From Roseiarcus sp963842835 (lineage in GTDB: Bacteria; Pseudomonadota; Alphaproteobacteria; Rhizobiales; Beijerinckiaceae): 64,000 nt of DNA. The translations under genes and the position numbers were made by a program. Positions 7,431 to 16,152 of the stretch are shown one piece after another; positions within the stretch are counted from its first letter, which is position 1, and each line of letters starts with the position of its first letter. The stretch spans positions 143,018-207,017 of the forward strand of contig CAWJIB010000010.1 in assembly GCA_963842835.1 (NCBI GenBank). The letters are read 5' to 3'. The notes below the pieces were generated by a model. It did no database searches. It saw nothing but the letters and a program-made list of their open reading frames with translations, and was not told the DNA's origin.

Positions 7431-9194
7431 TCAGGCGGCCGTCGAAGGCATCGCGCCGGGAGGGCGGAGGCTCGCGGCGCGGACGACCCTGTTCCGGCCG
7501 GCGTCCTTCGCGCGATAAAGGGCCCGGTCGGCGGATTGCAGGAGAGCTTCCGGCCCACCCTCGAACGTATTTCGGCCAACCGAGGCGGCTCCGACGCTGA
7601 CAGTCATGATGCGGCGACGGCTGGCGTCATGCTCGATCGCCAGGTGAAGGACGGCCTGTCGAATTCGTTCGCCGATGATCGCCGCGCCATGTTCGTCAGT
7701 GTCGGGCAAGAGCACGGCGAACTCTTCCCCTCCGTACCGGGCGGCCAAATCGCCCGGACGGAAAAGCGCATTCGTGAGCGTCTTGCTGATCCGCCTCAGG
7801 CATTCGTCTCCCGCGGGATGGCCGTAGCGATCGTTGAACGTCTTGAAGCAATCGACGTCGATCATGATCAGCCCGAGACTCTTATTGTCCCGCAGCGATC
7901 GCCTGTATTCTCTGGAAAGGGCGTCGTCGAAGGTTCGCCGGTTGGCCAAGCCCGTCAGCCCGTCTTCCCGCGCCAGCGCCTCCAAGCGCTGATAGGCTTC
8001 CGCGAGTCGATCCTCGACCGCCTTTCGAGCCGAAATGTCCCTTACGGAGGCGATAATGCCGGTAAGCGCGCCGGTCCCGGGATCCTTGAGCGCCCGATAT
8101 TGCGTCTCCACCCAAATCCAGCGCCCATCGCGGTGGCGTCTGCGGGCGATGACGGAGTGGCGGTCCACGCAGCCGTCGAGCAGGGATCGAAAGACCTGCG
8201 CCAAGCGCTGCGCGTCCTCGGGATGCGCCATGGCGCCGGACGTGCCGCCGATCATTTCCTCCGGCTCGTAACCGAAGATCTCGCGGCAAGCCGGCGAGAC
8301 ATATCGGCGCTTGAGGTCGAGGTCGAGCTCGAGCACCATGTCGGTGCTGTGCTCGGCCAGAAGACGGTAGCGGGCCTCGCTCTCCTTGAGGCGCTGCTCC
8401 GCCGCGACGCGTTGCTGGACGTCGCGGCCGACGGAATAAATCGCGGTCACCTTTCCTTCGGCGTCTCTGAGCGCTCGATTGGTCCACGACATCCATCGGG
8501 TTTGGCCGTCCGGCAAAATCACTTGGTTTTCGTCTTCGATGCTCCGATCGGCGCTGCACACCTTTCGCAGATGCTCGGCGACGCAGGCATGAGCCTCCTC
8601 GGGGACAAAGTCGAAAAAACTCTTCCCCACTATTTCGTCCCGCTGCCTCCCGTACTGCCGTGCATAAGCGTCATTGACGTATCGCAACTGGCCTTCGGGA
8701 GTAGCGAGCGACACCAGCTCCGACTGGTCCTCGACCAGTCCCCTGTAGCGCGCTTCGCTCTCCGCCAACCGCCGCTCGGCGGCCTTCAGCGCGGTCACAT
8801 CCGTGATGACGGCCAGCGAGGCGCGACCACGACCGGTCGGATCGTCGTCGAGAACGCTCGACAACAGCACATCGATCACGCGCCCGTCCTTGGCCACCAT
8901 CTGGTATTCGACGTTCTCGCAGCGACCGCTCCGGAAGAATTCTGGCAATACGTTTTTGATCGCATGTTCGCGCAATTCCGGCGTCAGAAAATCCGACGAT
9001 AGTCTTCCGATGACTTCCTCGCGCTTGTAGCCAAGCTTGGCCAGCCAAGCATCGCTAGCGCCAATCAACCGGCCCGCCTCATCGATCGACTGAAGCATCG
9101 CGGGCGTGACGGTGAACCAACGCTCCAGCTTCGCCCGCAGCCTCGCGTTGCGCTCGGTTTCGACGTTGGGCAGTAACGCGAGGCGGACCATCAT
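7431..9194 (-). CDS. Diguanylate cyclase with three PAS domains
   Basis: A protein of about 587 residues that makes c-di-GMP from two GTP. Three PAS units follow one another (FTVTPAMLQSIDEAGR, LVEDQSELVSLATPEG and LLAEHSTDMVLELDLD), each ending in a PAC-like segment. A short coiled helix leads to the GGDEF domain (EDGLTGLANRRTFDDAL, then active-site RYGGEEFAVLLPD). The product-binding inhibitory site RPGD sits five residues before GGEEF, so feedback inhibition is likely. No membrane segment is visible, so sensing is cytoplasmic. ATG 9194 is used here; GTG 9209 in frame is possible. Its place next to exopolysaccharide genes suggests control of that polymer, which is inference. Confidence 0.92.
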   Translation of the reverse strand: MMVRLALLPNVETERNARLRAKLERWFTVTPAMLQSIDEAGRLIGASDAWLAKLGYKREEVIGRLSSDFLTPELREHAIKNVLPEFFRSGRCENVEYQMVAKDGRVIDVLLSSVLDDDPTGRGRASLAVITDVTALKAAERRLAESEARYRGLVEDQSELVSLATPEGQLRYVNDAYARQYGRQRDEIVGKSFFDFVPEEAHACVAEHLRKVCSADRSIEDENQVILPDGQTRWMSWTNRALRDAEGKVTAIYSVGRDVQQRVAAEQRLKESEARYRLLAEHSTDMVLELDLDLKRRYVSPACREIFGYEPEEMIGGTSGAMAHPEDAQRLAQVFRSLLDGCVDRHSVIARRRHRDGRWIWVETQYRALKDPGTGALTGIIASVRDISARKAVEDRLAEAYQRLEALAREDGLTGLANRRTFDDALSREYRRSLRDNKSLGLIMIDVDCFKTFNDRYGHPAGDECLRRISKTLTNALFRPGDLAARYGGEEFAVLLPDTDEHGAAIIGERIRQAVLHLAIEHDASRRRIMTVSVGAASVGRNTFEGGPEALLQSADRALYRAKDAGRNRVVRAASLRPPGAMPSTAA

Positions 9195-9548
9195 GTAAGA
9201 CGATCTCACTAATGAGACTTGTCGTAACGGACGACGATGCTCGATATTGATTGTTAAGAGATTAATCCGGCTTGCCGCTTTCGCAGGCGTTCGACCGCGC
9301 CGCCTCCGGAAGTTGCAGGCGGCAGCCGATTAGCCTCGATAATGACTGGGCTGCCGCAGCGTTCTCGCGCGGAGACCAAGAGTTCCGCATGGTTAAGGAG
9401 AGGCAAACCTACGCCCACCGGCGACGCGCGGACATCGGTTGCGAACGCCGCCTCCCCCGGCGACGCCCTCCTCTCCGTTGGACGCCAACCACACGGTTTT
9501 CGCCAGCTCGGTCCACTTGGCCGCCCTCGGGCGGGCTCCAGGCTGCGC
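9195..9548. other. Intergenic region between diguanylate cyclase and SDR genes
   Basis: About 350 bases precede the cyclase gene (reading leftwards) and follow the SDR stop. It includes an AT-richer stretch at about 9230-9275 (tcgatattgattgttaagag), a plausible promoter. No gene with typical codon use is visible. Confidence 0.4.
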
Positions 9549-10397
9549 TCACGGGACGGGAAAGTCCGCCCCCTCGCTGACCTCGGCCCAGGATTCGAAA
9601 TCCCGCTTCAGGGATTCGACTTTGGCCCGACCCGCGGCGAGCGCGGCCTTGCCGAGCATCAGGCGCAGCGGCGCGTCCGCCGACTCGACCGCCTGGACGA
9701 TGGCCGCGGCGGCGCGCGCCGGGTCGCCCGGCTGCTTGCCGCTGTAGCCGCGTATCTGGCGCTGCCGCGCGCCCGCGGTGGGATCGTAATCGGCGATCGG
9801 ATGTCGCGTCTCATTGGCCGAGCGGCCGGCCCAATCCGTGCGAAAGCCGCTCGGCTCGACGATGAGCACCTTGATGCCGAGCGGCGCCACCTCCTGCGCA
9901 AGAGCCTCGGAAAGCCCTTCGAGGCCGAATTTGGTGGCGTTGTAATAGCCGACGCCCGGCGCGCCGCGAACGCCGCCCATCGAGGAAATATTGACGATAT
10001 GGCCCGAGCGGTGCGCGCGCATGCCGGGCAAGGCCGCGCGCGTCATATTAGCCAGGCCCCAGAAATTGATCTCGAACATGCGGCGGACTTCGTCGTCGTC
10101 GCTTTCCTCTACGGCGCCGAAATAGCCTATTCCGGCATTGTTCACGAGGACGTCGATCCGCCCGAACTGCGCTTGCGCGGCCGCGACGGCGGCGGCGATC
10201 TCCTCGGGCTTGGTCACGTCGAGTTGCAGGATCAGTGCGCGCGCCTCATGGCCGACGGCGAGATCCGCGATCTCGGCGGGCTTTCGCGCGGTGACGACGA
10301 CCCGATAGCCGCGATCGAGCGTAATGCGCGCGAGTTCGCGCCCAAAGCCGGTCGAGCAACCCGTAATGAACCAAACCGGCTTGTCCTGCTCCGTCAT
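9549..10397 (-). CDS. SDR family NAD(P)-dependent oxidoreductase
   Basis: A 282-residue classical short-chain dehydrogenase. The nucleotide site is WFITGCSTGFGREL (TGxxxGxG), followed by LVNNAGIGYFG, the catalytic Ser in VNISSMGGVRG and YYNATKFG (YxxxK). The sequence is close to the common oxidoreductase/SDR subgroup of unknown substrate. ATG 10397 is chosen because AGGAG lies eight bases upstream; ATG 10415 has no such site. The gene lies between the cyclase and the exopolysaccharide genes but shows no clear link to them. Confidence 0.88.
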   Translation of the reverse strand: MTEQDKPVWFITGCSTGFGRELARITLDRGYRVVVTARKPAEIADLAVGHEARALILQLDVTKPEEIAAAVAAAQAQFGRIDVLVNNAGIGYFGAVEESDDDEVRRMFEINFWGLANMTRAALPGMRAHRSGHIVNISSMGGVRGAPGVGYYNATKFGLEGLSEALAQEVAPLGIKVLIVEPSGFRTDWAGRSANETRHPIADYDPTAGARQRQIRGYSGKQPGDPARAAAAIVQAVESADAPLRLMLGKAALAAGRAKVESLKRDFESWAEVSEGADFPVP

Positions 10398-10526
10398 CGT
10401 CCCCACTCCTGTCATCGAACCAATCGACGTTTCGCCTCGCGGGGAGACTACTGCGCCCTCCGACCGATTGGAATCATCATTGCTTCTCGCAGTGACGGCG
10501 CCGCAGACATTTCATCGGAAAATGTT

Positions 10527-12635
10527 CTAAGCCGCGCGTTCGATCGCCGAGCGGTCGCCCGAAACGAGGCCGAGCGTCGTGATCGTCGTTTCCGCCAGGC
10601 TTTCGCGCAGGTGTCGCAAGGCGCCCTCGAGGCGCTGGGCGGGCGCGACCATGACGAAAACTGCGACGGCCTCGAGCGCGGCGCCGACCTCGGCCGATCG
10701 CCAATCCGAGGCATGCAGCACGACGAATTCGTAGCTGGTGGCGAGCGCCGCGAGCGCTTCGCCGAGGCCCTCGACGTCGATCTCGCCGGCGCCGGCCGGA
10801 ATGATATCCAGACTCGAGGAGAGATCGCGGTGCAAGACCTCCTCGAAGGTCGCGCGTCCGTCGAGAAGTTCGGCGAGCCCGTCGAGCCTCTCGCCGCTCT
10901 CGCCCTCGCGATCGAGGACATCGGATAGCCAATCCTGCGAGACGCCGAGGTCGACCAACGCGGCGCGCCCGCGCTTCGACAATTGCCGCGCCGCGGTCAA
11001 CGCGAGCCCCAGCGCGCGGCTTGTCCGCTCTCCGGCGAACAGCGTCGTCAAGGCTTCGCCGTCCCGCGCAACGTCGGCAAGCCGGTCGGCGAGCGCCTCG
11101 GCGGAGGAAAAGAAGTCGTGAACTTCGTCGGGCTCCGAGGATTCCGCGGCGCCGCCATTCGGCGCCGAGATCTCCTCGTCCTCCTGCTCACTCGCGCCTG
11201 CGAGCGGCGTCGAGGCCGCATCGTCCGAAGCGTCGGCGGCGCCCGTGAGCAACGCGTGCGCGGCGACGACGCCCGCGGAAACGAGGAAACCGGCGAGAGT
11301 GGCGAGCAGCACCGTCGGCGCCTTCTTCGGGAATGTCGGCGTCCGCGGTTCGGTCGCGCTGGCGATGATGCGCGCGTCCGCCGGCGCGGCGTTGTCGGCC
11401 TCTCGCGCCAGGGCCTCGCGATATTTCTGCAGGTAGGATTCAAGCTGATCGCGCGACGTCTTGGCGTCGAGTTCGAGCGCGCGCAATTGCACTTCGTCGA
11501 CGTTGCCCGTCGCCACGGTCTTGGATTGCTTGGCCAGAGCGGCGCCCAGGCTGTCCACCTCGGCCCCTGCCAGTTTGGCGTCGTTCTCCAGAGCCAGCAC
11601 CGCCTTGTTCGCCGCCAGGCGGATTTCGCCGTCAAGCCCGGCGAGTTCTCCGTTTAATTCCTTCATGCGGGGATGCTGGGGCAGCAGGGTGCGCGATTCG
11701 AGCGCGATTTGCGCCCTCAGCGCGACGCGTTGCTCGACGTAACGGCGCAGCAACTCGTCCTTGGCGGCGTCGGGAATCTCGTCGAGCCGGCCTTCACGCA
11801 GCAGCGTGCGCAACGACTGCGCCTTGGCGGTCGCGTCGGAGTGCGTCGCACGCGCCGCCGCGAGTTGAGCGTTGATGTCGGCCAGTTGCTGGGCGGGCAC
11901 AGTCATGCCGTTGGCCCCGGCGAGCAGGCCCGAATTGGCGCGAAAGGCCTCGGCTTTCGCATCGGCGTCGGCGACCTTGGCGCGCAATTCCTCGATTTTC
12001 TGAGAAAGCCAGGCGCTTGCCGCTTTCGCCTCGTTTTTCTTGGCGTCTTCCTGCTCGGCCAGATAGAGCTCGGCCATAGTGTTGGCGCCGCGCGCCGCCA
12101 GGGCGGGATCCGCGCTGACGAATTCGATTTGCAGCACGCGCGACTTGGCGACGGGAAACACGGTCAGGCGGGCGAGAAACGCGTCGACGACGCGATCCTC
12201 AGTCGCGTTCGCGCCGCCGCGCCCGCCGGCGAGAAACGAGAACGCCAGCGCCAAGGGATTGCGGGAGCTCGCCGGATTGAATTCGTCGCGCTCGGCCAGA
12301 CCGAGCTTGTCGGCCGCTTTGCGCGCGAGTTCCGTCGTGGCGACTGTTTCGGCCTGGCTCTGGACGCCTTCAGGATCGAAATTCGCGCCGGGATCGGCGC
12401 TCGCCTTGTCCGGGCGAGTGAAATAGCTCTCCTGGTTCTCCAGCAGCACCTTGGCGACGCCGGTGTAGCGCGGGCTGATCGCGGTCACGACGACTAGCGC
12501 AAGGAAACAGGAGGCCAGCGTCGGGACGCCGATCCACCACTTGCGCCGCAACAGCGCGCGCGTGAGGCGCATCAGGTCGATGGCTTCGCCGCGGGCCGCC
12601 TGCGCGCCGCCGTCCTCGAATCCATCGCCGCCCAT
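10527..12635 (-). CDS. Wzz/GumC-type polysaccharide chain-length protein with degenerate kinase-like C-terminus
   Basis: A 702-residue inner-membrane protein of the polysaccharide co-polymerase type. The N-terminus has IDLMRLTRALLRRKWW and the first membrane helix (PTLASCFLALVVVTAI). A long coiled-coil periplasmic region follows, then a Pro-rich segment and second helix (TPTFPKKAPTVLLATLAGFL). The C-terminal 200 residues align in order with a tyrosine-autokinase domain (ALTTLFAGERTSRALGLALT, then RGRAALVDLGVSQDWLSDVL). However, the GKST of Walker A is absent and the Asp-rich Walker A-prime is lost, so ATP binding is unlikely. ATG 12635 has GGAG at good spacing. It is divergent from wza, the usual partner. 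Confidence 0.85.
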   Translation of the reverse strand: MGGDGFEDGGAQAARGEAIDLMRLTRALLRRKWWIGVPTLASCFLALVVVTAISPRYTGVAKVLLENQESYFTRPDKASADPGANFDPEGVQSQAETVATTELARKAADKLGLAERDEFNPASSRNPLALAFSFLAGGRGGANATEDRVVDAFLARLTVFPVAKSRVLQIEFVSADPALAARGANTMAELYLAEQEDAKKNEAKAASAWLSQKIEELRAKVADADAKAEAFRANSGLLAGANGMTVPAQQLADINAQLAAARATHSDATAKAQSLRTLLREGRLDEIPDAAKDELLRRYVEQRVALRAQIALESRTLLPQHPRMKELNGELAGLDGEIRLAANKAVLALENDAKLAGAEVDSLGAALAKQSKTVATGNVDEVQLRALELDAKTSRDQLESYLQKYREALAREADNAAPADARIIASATEPRTPTFPKKAPTVLLATLAGFLVSAGVVAAHALLTGAADASDDAASTPLAGASEQEDEEISAPNGGAAESSEPDEVHDFFSSAEALADRLADVARDGEALTTLFAGERTSRALGLALTAARQLSKRGRAALVDLGVSQDWLSDVLDREGESGERLDGLAELLDGRATFEEVLHRDLSSSLDIIPAGAGEIDVEGLGEALAALATSYEFVVLHASDWRSAEVGAALEAVAVFVMVAPAQRLEGALRHLRESLAETTITTLGLVSGDRSAIERAA

Positions 12636-12799
12636 CCGCCGCTCCAAATCGCCAACGCAACTGAATTCGCGTCGTTTATGCGCGATTAAGGTTGCTGACG
12701 GGTTAAGCGCAGGCGCGGCGCCGAGGCGGCTTGTTGTTCTTTCGTTAACCATGCCCGGCTAAATCGGGGGATGAAAGTTCTCAATGCGCGGTCTGAGCC

Positions 12800-13360
12800 A
12801 TGAATCGAACCGTCGGCCTCGCCCTGGCTGTCGCGCTGGCCGCCCTTAGCGGCTGTTCGGCGCCGCGCTATAATGCGGAAGTTCTGCGCACGCCGATCAA
12901 CGCGCCTTACCAATTGGCGAGCGGCGATCGCCTGCGCGTGATCGTCTTCGGCCAGGACAGCCTGTCCAATTCCTTCTCGGTCGACGGCGCCGGCAACATT
13001 TCCCTGCCGCTCATCGGTCTTGTGCGCGCGCAGGGGTTGACGACTGCGGAGCTGAGCCGCGCCATCGAGGCGCGCCTGCGCCAAGGCTTCCTGCGCGAGC
13101 CCAGCGTTTCCGTCGAGGTCGAGGCCTATCGTCCCTTCTTCGTTCTCGGCGAGGTGACCGTCGCCGGCCAATATCCTTTCGTCAACGGCATGACCGTGCA
13201 GAACGCGATCGCGGTCGCCGGCGGCTTCACCCCGCGCGGAGCGCAGGACAGCGTCGATCTCACCCGCGTGGTCGACGGCCGCCCGATAACGGCCTCCGTG
13301 CCGCTGACGTTCGCCGTTCGGCCGGGCGATACAATTCAGGTTCGGGAACGGTTCTTTTAG
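12800..13360 (+). CDS. Polysaccharide export lipoprotein (Wza/GumB type)
   Basis: A 186-residue outer-membrane export protein. The lipoprotein signal ends in LSGC (Cys at about residue 19). The polysaccharide export domain begins at YQLASGDRLRVIVFGQDSL and runs to PLIGLVRAQGLTTAEL, followed by one SLBB-like unit (FFVLGEVTVAGQYPFVNGM). The protein is short, of the GumB size class rather than the 350-residue Wza class, so it should pair with a separate outer ring or GumC-like protein. That partner is the divergent chain-length gene. The glycosyltransferase gene follows on the same strand within about 45 bases. Confidence 0.9.
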   Translation: MNRTVGLALAVALAALSGCSAPRYNAEVLRTPINAPYQLASGDRLRVIVFGQDSLSNSFSVDGAGNISLPLIGLVRAQGLTTAELSRAIEARLRQGFLREPSVSVEVEAYRPFFVLGEVTVAGQYPFVNGMTVQNAIAVAGGFTPRGAQDSVDLTRVVDGRPITASVPLTFAVRPGDTIQVRERFF

Positions 13361-13406
13361 GATATCGCGCTAGTTGAGAAGCCGTAGTCCGCCACAGGTT
13401 GGAATT

Positions 13407-14609
13407 ATGGCCGCAACGAGCGAAGCGCGAACCGACAAGCTCAGGATCGTCCACGTTTTTCGGGCGCCGTTGGGCGGCCTCTTTCGCCACGTGGTCGACC
13501 TGGCGGCCGAACAGAGCGCGCGCGGCCACGAAGTCGGCATGTTTTTCGACCGCGGCGGCCTTTGCGAGCGGGTCGAGACGGCGCTCGCACGCATTCCCGG
13601 CGCACTCAAACTTGGCGCCGGAACGGCCTCGATCCATCGCAATCCCGGACTCTCCGACGTTTTGGCGATGGCGCGTTTCGTCGCCTGGCTGCGCGAGGTC
13701 AAGCCCGACGTCGTTCACGGCCACGGCTCCAAAGGCGGCGTCTACGCCCGCGCGAGCGGATTGGGACGCTCCGGCGGGCCCATTCGCGCCTATACGCCCC
13801 ACGGCGGCAGCTTCAACTACCGCCCCGGCTCGGCGCTGCACCGCGCTTACATGCTCGCCGAGAAGCTGCTCGCGCCGATGACCGACGTCTTCTTGTTCGA
13901 GAGCGCCTTTATCGCCGGCCGTTTCGATCGGTACGTCGGCGCCGCGAGCGGCGTGCGCCGCATCGTCGCCAATGGCATCGGCGCTGCGGAATTCACGCCC
14001 GTCGCGCCGAACGAAGACGCCGCCGATTTGCTTTACGTCGGCGAATTGCGGGCCGCCAAGGGCATCGACACGCTGCTCGAGGCCATCGCGCTCGTGGGCC
14101 GCTCAGGCGGTCTCGTTCCGCGGACCGTGCTCGTCGGCTCGGGACCGGATCAGGCCTTGCTGACCCAGCAAGCCAAGCGCCTGGGCGTCTCGCCATTCGT
14201 CTCCTTCCCCGGCCCCATGCCGGTTCGCGAAGCCTTCAAGCTCGGGCGCATTCTCGTCGTGCCTTCGCGCGCTGAATCGATGCCTTACGTCGTGCTCGAA
14301 GCGGCGGGCGCGCACATGCCGATGATCGCGACCAATGTCGGCGGCATTCCCGAAATCTTCGGGCCCTTTTGCGCCCGTCTCGGGCCGCCCGACGACGCCG
14401 AGGATCTGCGCGCGCGCATCGAGACGGCGCTCGCCGCGCGCGCGGATCGGCGACAGCGCGAGGCCGCCGATCTTGCAGCTTACGTGGCAGAGAATTTCTC
14501 GATCCAGGCCATGGTGAATTCGGTGATGGCCGGTTACGGCGAGGCCATGGCGCGACGCCGTCAGGCGCTCGCCGGAGCGCCCGTCGCGACGGTTCAATCG
14601 CATAACTGA
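13407..14609 (+). CDS. Glycosyltransferase family 4 protein
   Basis: A 400-residue GT-B fold enzyme. The acceptor side holds RIVHVFRAPLGGLFRHVVDL and VVHGHGSKGGVYARAS. The donor side holds LLYVGELRAAKGIDTLLEA and the E-x7-E motif in SRAESMPYVVLEAAG followed by ATNVGGIPEIFG, typical of retaining GT4 enzymes using nucleotide sugars. I chose ATG 13407 (MAATSEARTD); the frame reaches TTG 13374 upstream. It lies between wza and the initiating transferase gene and most likely adds a sugar to the lipid-linked exopolysaccharide repeat. Confidence 0.9.
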   Translation: MAATSEARTDKLRIVHVFRAPLGGLFRHVVDLAAEQSARGHEVGMFFDRGGLCERVETALARIPGALKLGAGTASIHRNPGLSDVLAMARFVAWLREVKPDVVHGHGSKGGVYARASGLGRSGGPIRAYTPHGGSFNYRPGSALHRAYMLAEKLLAPMTDVFLFESAFIAGRFDRYVGAASGVRRIVANGIGAAEFTPVAPNEDAADLLYVGELRAAKGIDTLLEAIALVGRSGGLVPRTVLVGSGPDQALLTQQAKRLGVSPFVSFPGPMPVREAFKLGRILVVPSRAESMPYVVLEAAGAHMPMIATNVGGIPEIFGPFCARLGPPDDAEDLRARIETALAARADRRQREAADLAAYVAENFSIQAMVNSVMAGYGEAMARRRQALAGAPVATVQSHN

Positions 14610-14617
14610 GGCCGACG

Positions 14618-16147
14618 ATGGCTGCGCTTTCCGCAAGAGACATGCAAAAGATCGCCGCGCCGGTTCACGATCGGGATCGGATCGCCCCCCGCGGCAACGC
14701 CGACGCTTTGCACAAGCTCGCCGCCGAACCGGCGATCCGGGCCTATTCGCGCGTCGTCGTCGCCGGCGTCGTGCGGGCGATCGAATGCGCGCTGATCGTG
14801 CTGACGGGCATGGCGGTCTATTTCGTCTATGTCGTCCGTAATATCGGCCAGCAGCCGGGTTACTTCCCCCTCATCGTCGCCGTCGCCGCGTTGTCGATCG
14901 TCACGTTTCAATCGCTGCAATCCTACACCGCGCCGGCGTTTCGCCATCCGGTCCGCCAGATGTTCCGCATCAGCGGCGGCTGGGCGCTGGTGTTTCTCGC
15001 CATCTTCGCCGCGATCTTCTTTCTCAAACTCGACGGCCTCGTGTCGCGCGTCTGGATGGCCGGATGGTTCGCGCTCGGCCTCGCCGCGCTCGCGATCGAG
15101 CGCGCGATCCTCTCGCGCTTGATTGTCCATCTCTCGCGCGCGGGGCGCTTGCAGCAGCGCGCCGTCATTGTCGGCGGCGGCCAGATCGGCGCGGAATTGC
15201 TGCGCGATCTTTCCAAGAGCGCGCAGGCCGAGGTGCGCATGCTCGGCGTCTTCGATGATCGCGGGGACGATCGCTCGCCCGATACGGTCGAAGGCTATCC
15301 CAAACTCGGGAACGTCGACGATCTCGTCGAATTTGCGCGCTCGACGCGCATCGATCTGGTGATCTTCGCCCTGCCGATCACCGCGGAGCAGCGCATCCTG
15401 CAAATGCTGCGCAAGCTCTGGGTGCTGCCGATCGACATTCGCCTTGCGGCGCACGCCAACCGGCTGCGCTTCAGGCCGCGCTCCTATTCTTATGTCGGCC
15501 AGGTGCCGGTGCTCGATCTCTTCGACAAACCGATCGCGGATTGGGACATCGTCATCAAGCTGGCGTTCGACAAGATCGTCGGAACGCTCGCCTTGATCGC
15601 GCTCTCGCCGGTGCTCGCGCTCACCGCGATCGCCATTAAGCTGGATTCTCCAGGACCGGTGTTGTTCAAGCAGAAGCGCTACGGCTTCAACAACGAGCTG
15701 ATCGAGGTCTACAAATTTCGTTCGATGTACGTCGACAAGCTCGATCCGACGGCCTCCAAGCTCGTCACGCGCGACGATCCGCGCGTCACCCGCATCGGAC
15801 GCTTCATCCGCAGGACGTCGATCGACGAATTGCCGCAGCTGATCAACGTCGTCTTCAAAGGCGATCTGTCGCTCGTCGGCCCGCGCCCACACGCCGTTCA
15901 CGCCAAGGCGGCGAACCGCCAGTACGACGAAGTCGTCGACGGCTATTTCGCCCGCCATCGCGTCAAGCCGGGCCTCACCGGCTGGGCGCAGGTCAACGGC
16001 TGGCGCGGGGAAACCGACACGCAGGAGAAAATCCAGCAGCGCGTCGAGCACGATCTCTATTACATCGAGAACTGGTCGATCCTGCTCGACCTCTACATTC
16101 TCGCGATCACGCCGGCCTCGCTGCTCAAGACCAAGAACGCGTTCTGA
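14618..16147 (+). CDS. Undecaprenyl-phosphate sugar phosphotransferase (WcaJ-type, polyprenyl glycosylphosphotransferase)
   Basis: A 509-residue membrane enzyme that starts polymer repeat synthesis by moving a sugar-phosphate (usually glucose-1-phosphate) from UDP-sugar to undecaprenyl phosphate. It has four N-terminal hydrophobic helices, then a Rossmann-like CoA-binding_3 domain (RAVIVGGGQIGAELLRDL) and a fifth helix before the catalytic domain. The catalytic part carries KQKRYGFNNELIEVYKFRSM, TRIGRFIRRTSIDELPQL, LSLVGPRPHA and RHRVKPGLTGWAQVNGWRG, all family hallmarks. It starts eight bases after the glycosyltransferase stop, so the two are surely in one operon. Confidence 0.93.
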   Translation: MAALSARDMQKIAAPVHDRDRIAPRGNADALHKLAAEPAIRAYSRVVVAGVVRAIECALIVLTGMAVYFVYVVRNIGQQPGYFPLIVAVAALSIVTFQSLQSYTAPAFRHPVRQMFRISGGWALVFLAIFAAIFFLKLDGLVSRVWMAGWFALGLAALAIERAILSRLIVHLSRAGRLQQRAVIVGGGQIGAELLRDLSKSAQAEVRMLGVFDDRGDDRSPDTVEGYPKLGNVDDLVEFARSTRIDLVIFALPITAEQRILQMLRKLWVLPIDIRLAAHANRLRFRPRSYSYVGQVPVLDLFDKPIADWDIVIKLAFDKIVGTLALIALSPVLALTAIAIKLDSPGPVLFKQKRYGFNNELIEVYKFRSMYVDKLDPTASKLVTRDDPRVTRIGRFIRRTSIDELPQLINVVFKGDLSLVGPRPHAVHAKAANRQYDEVVDGYFARHRVKPGLTGWAQVNGWRGETDTQEKIQQRVEHDLYYIENWSILLDLYILAITPASLLKTKNAF

Positions 16148-16152
16148 CGGCG

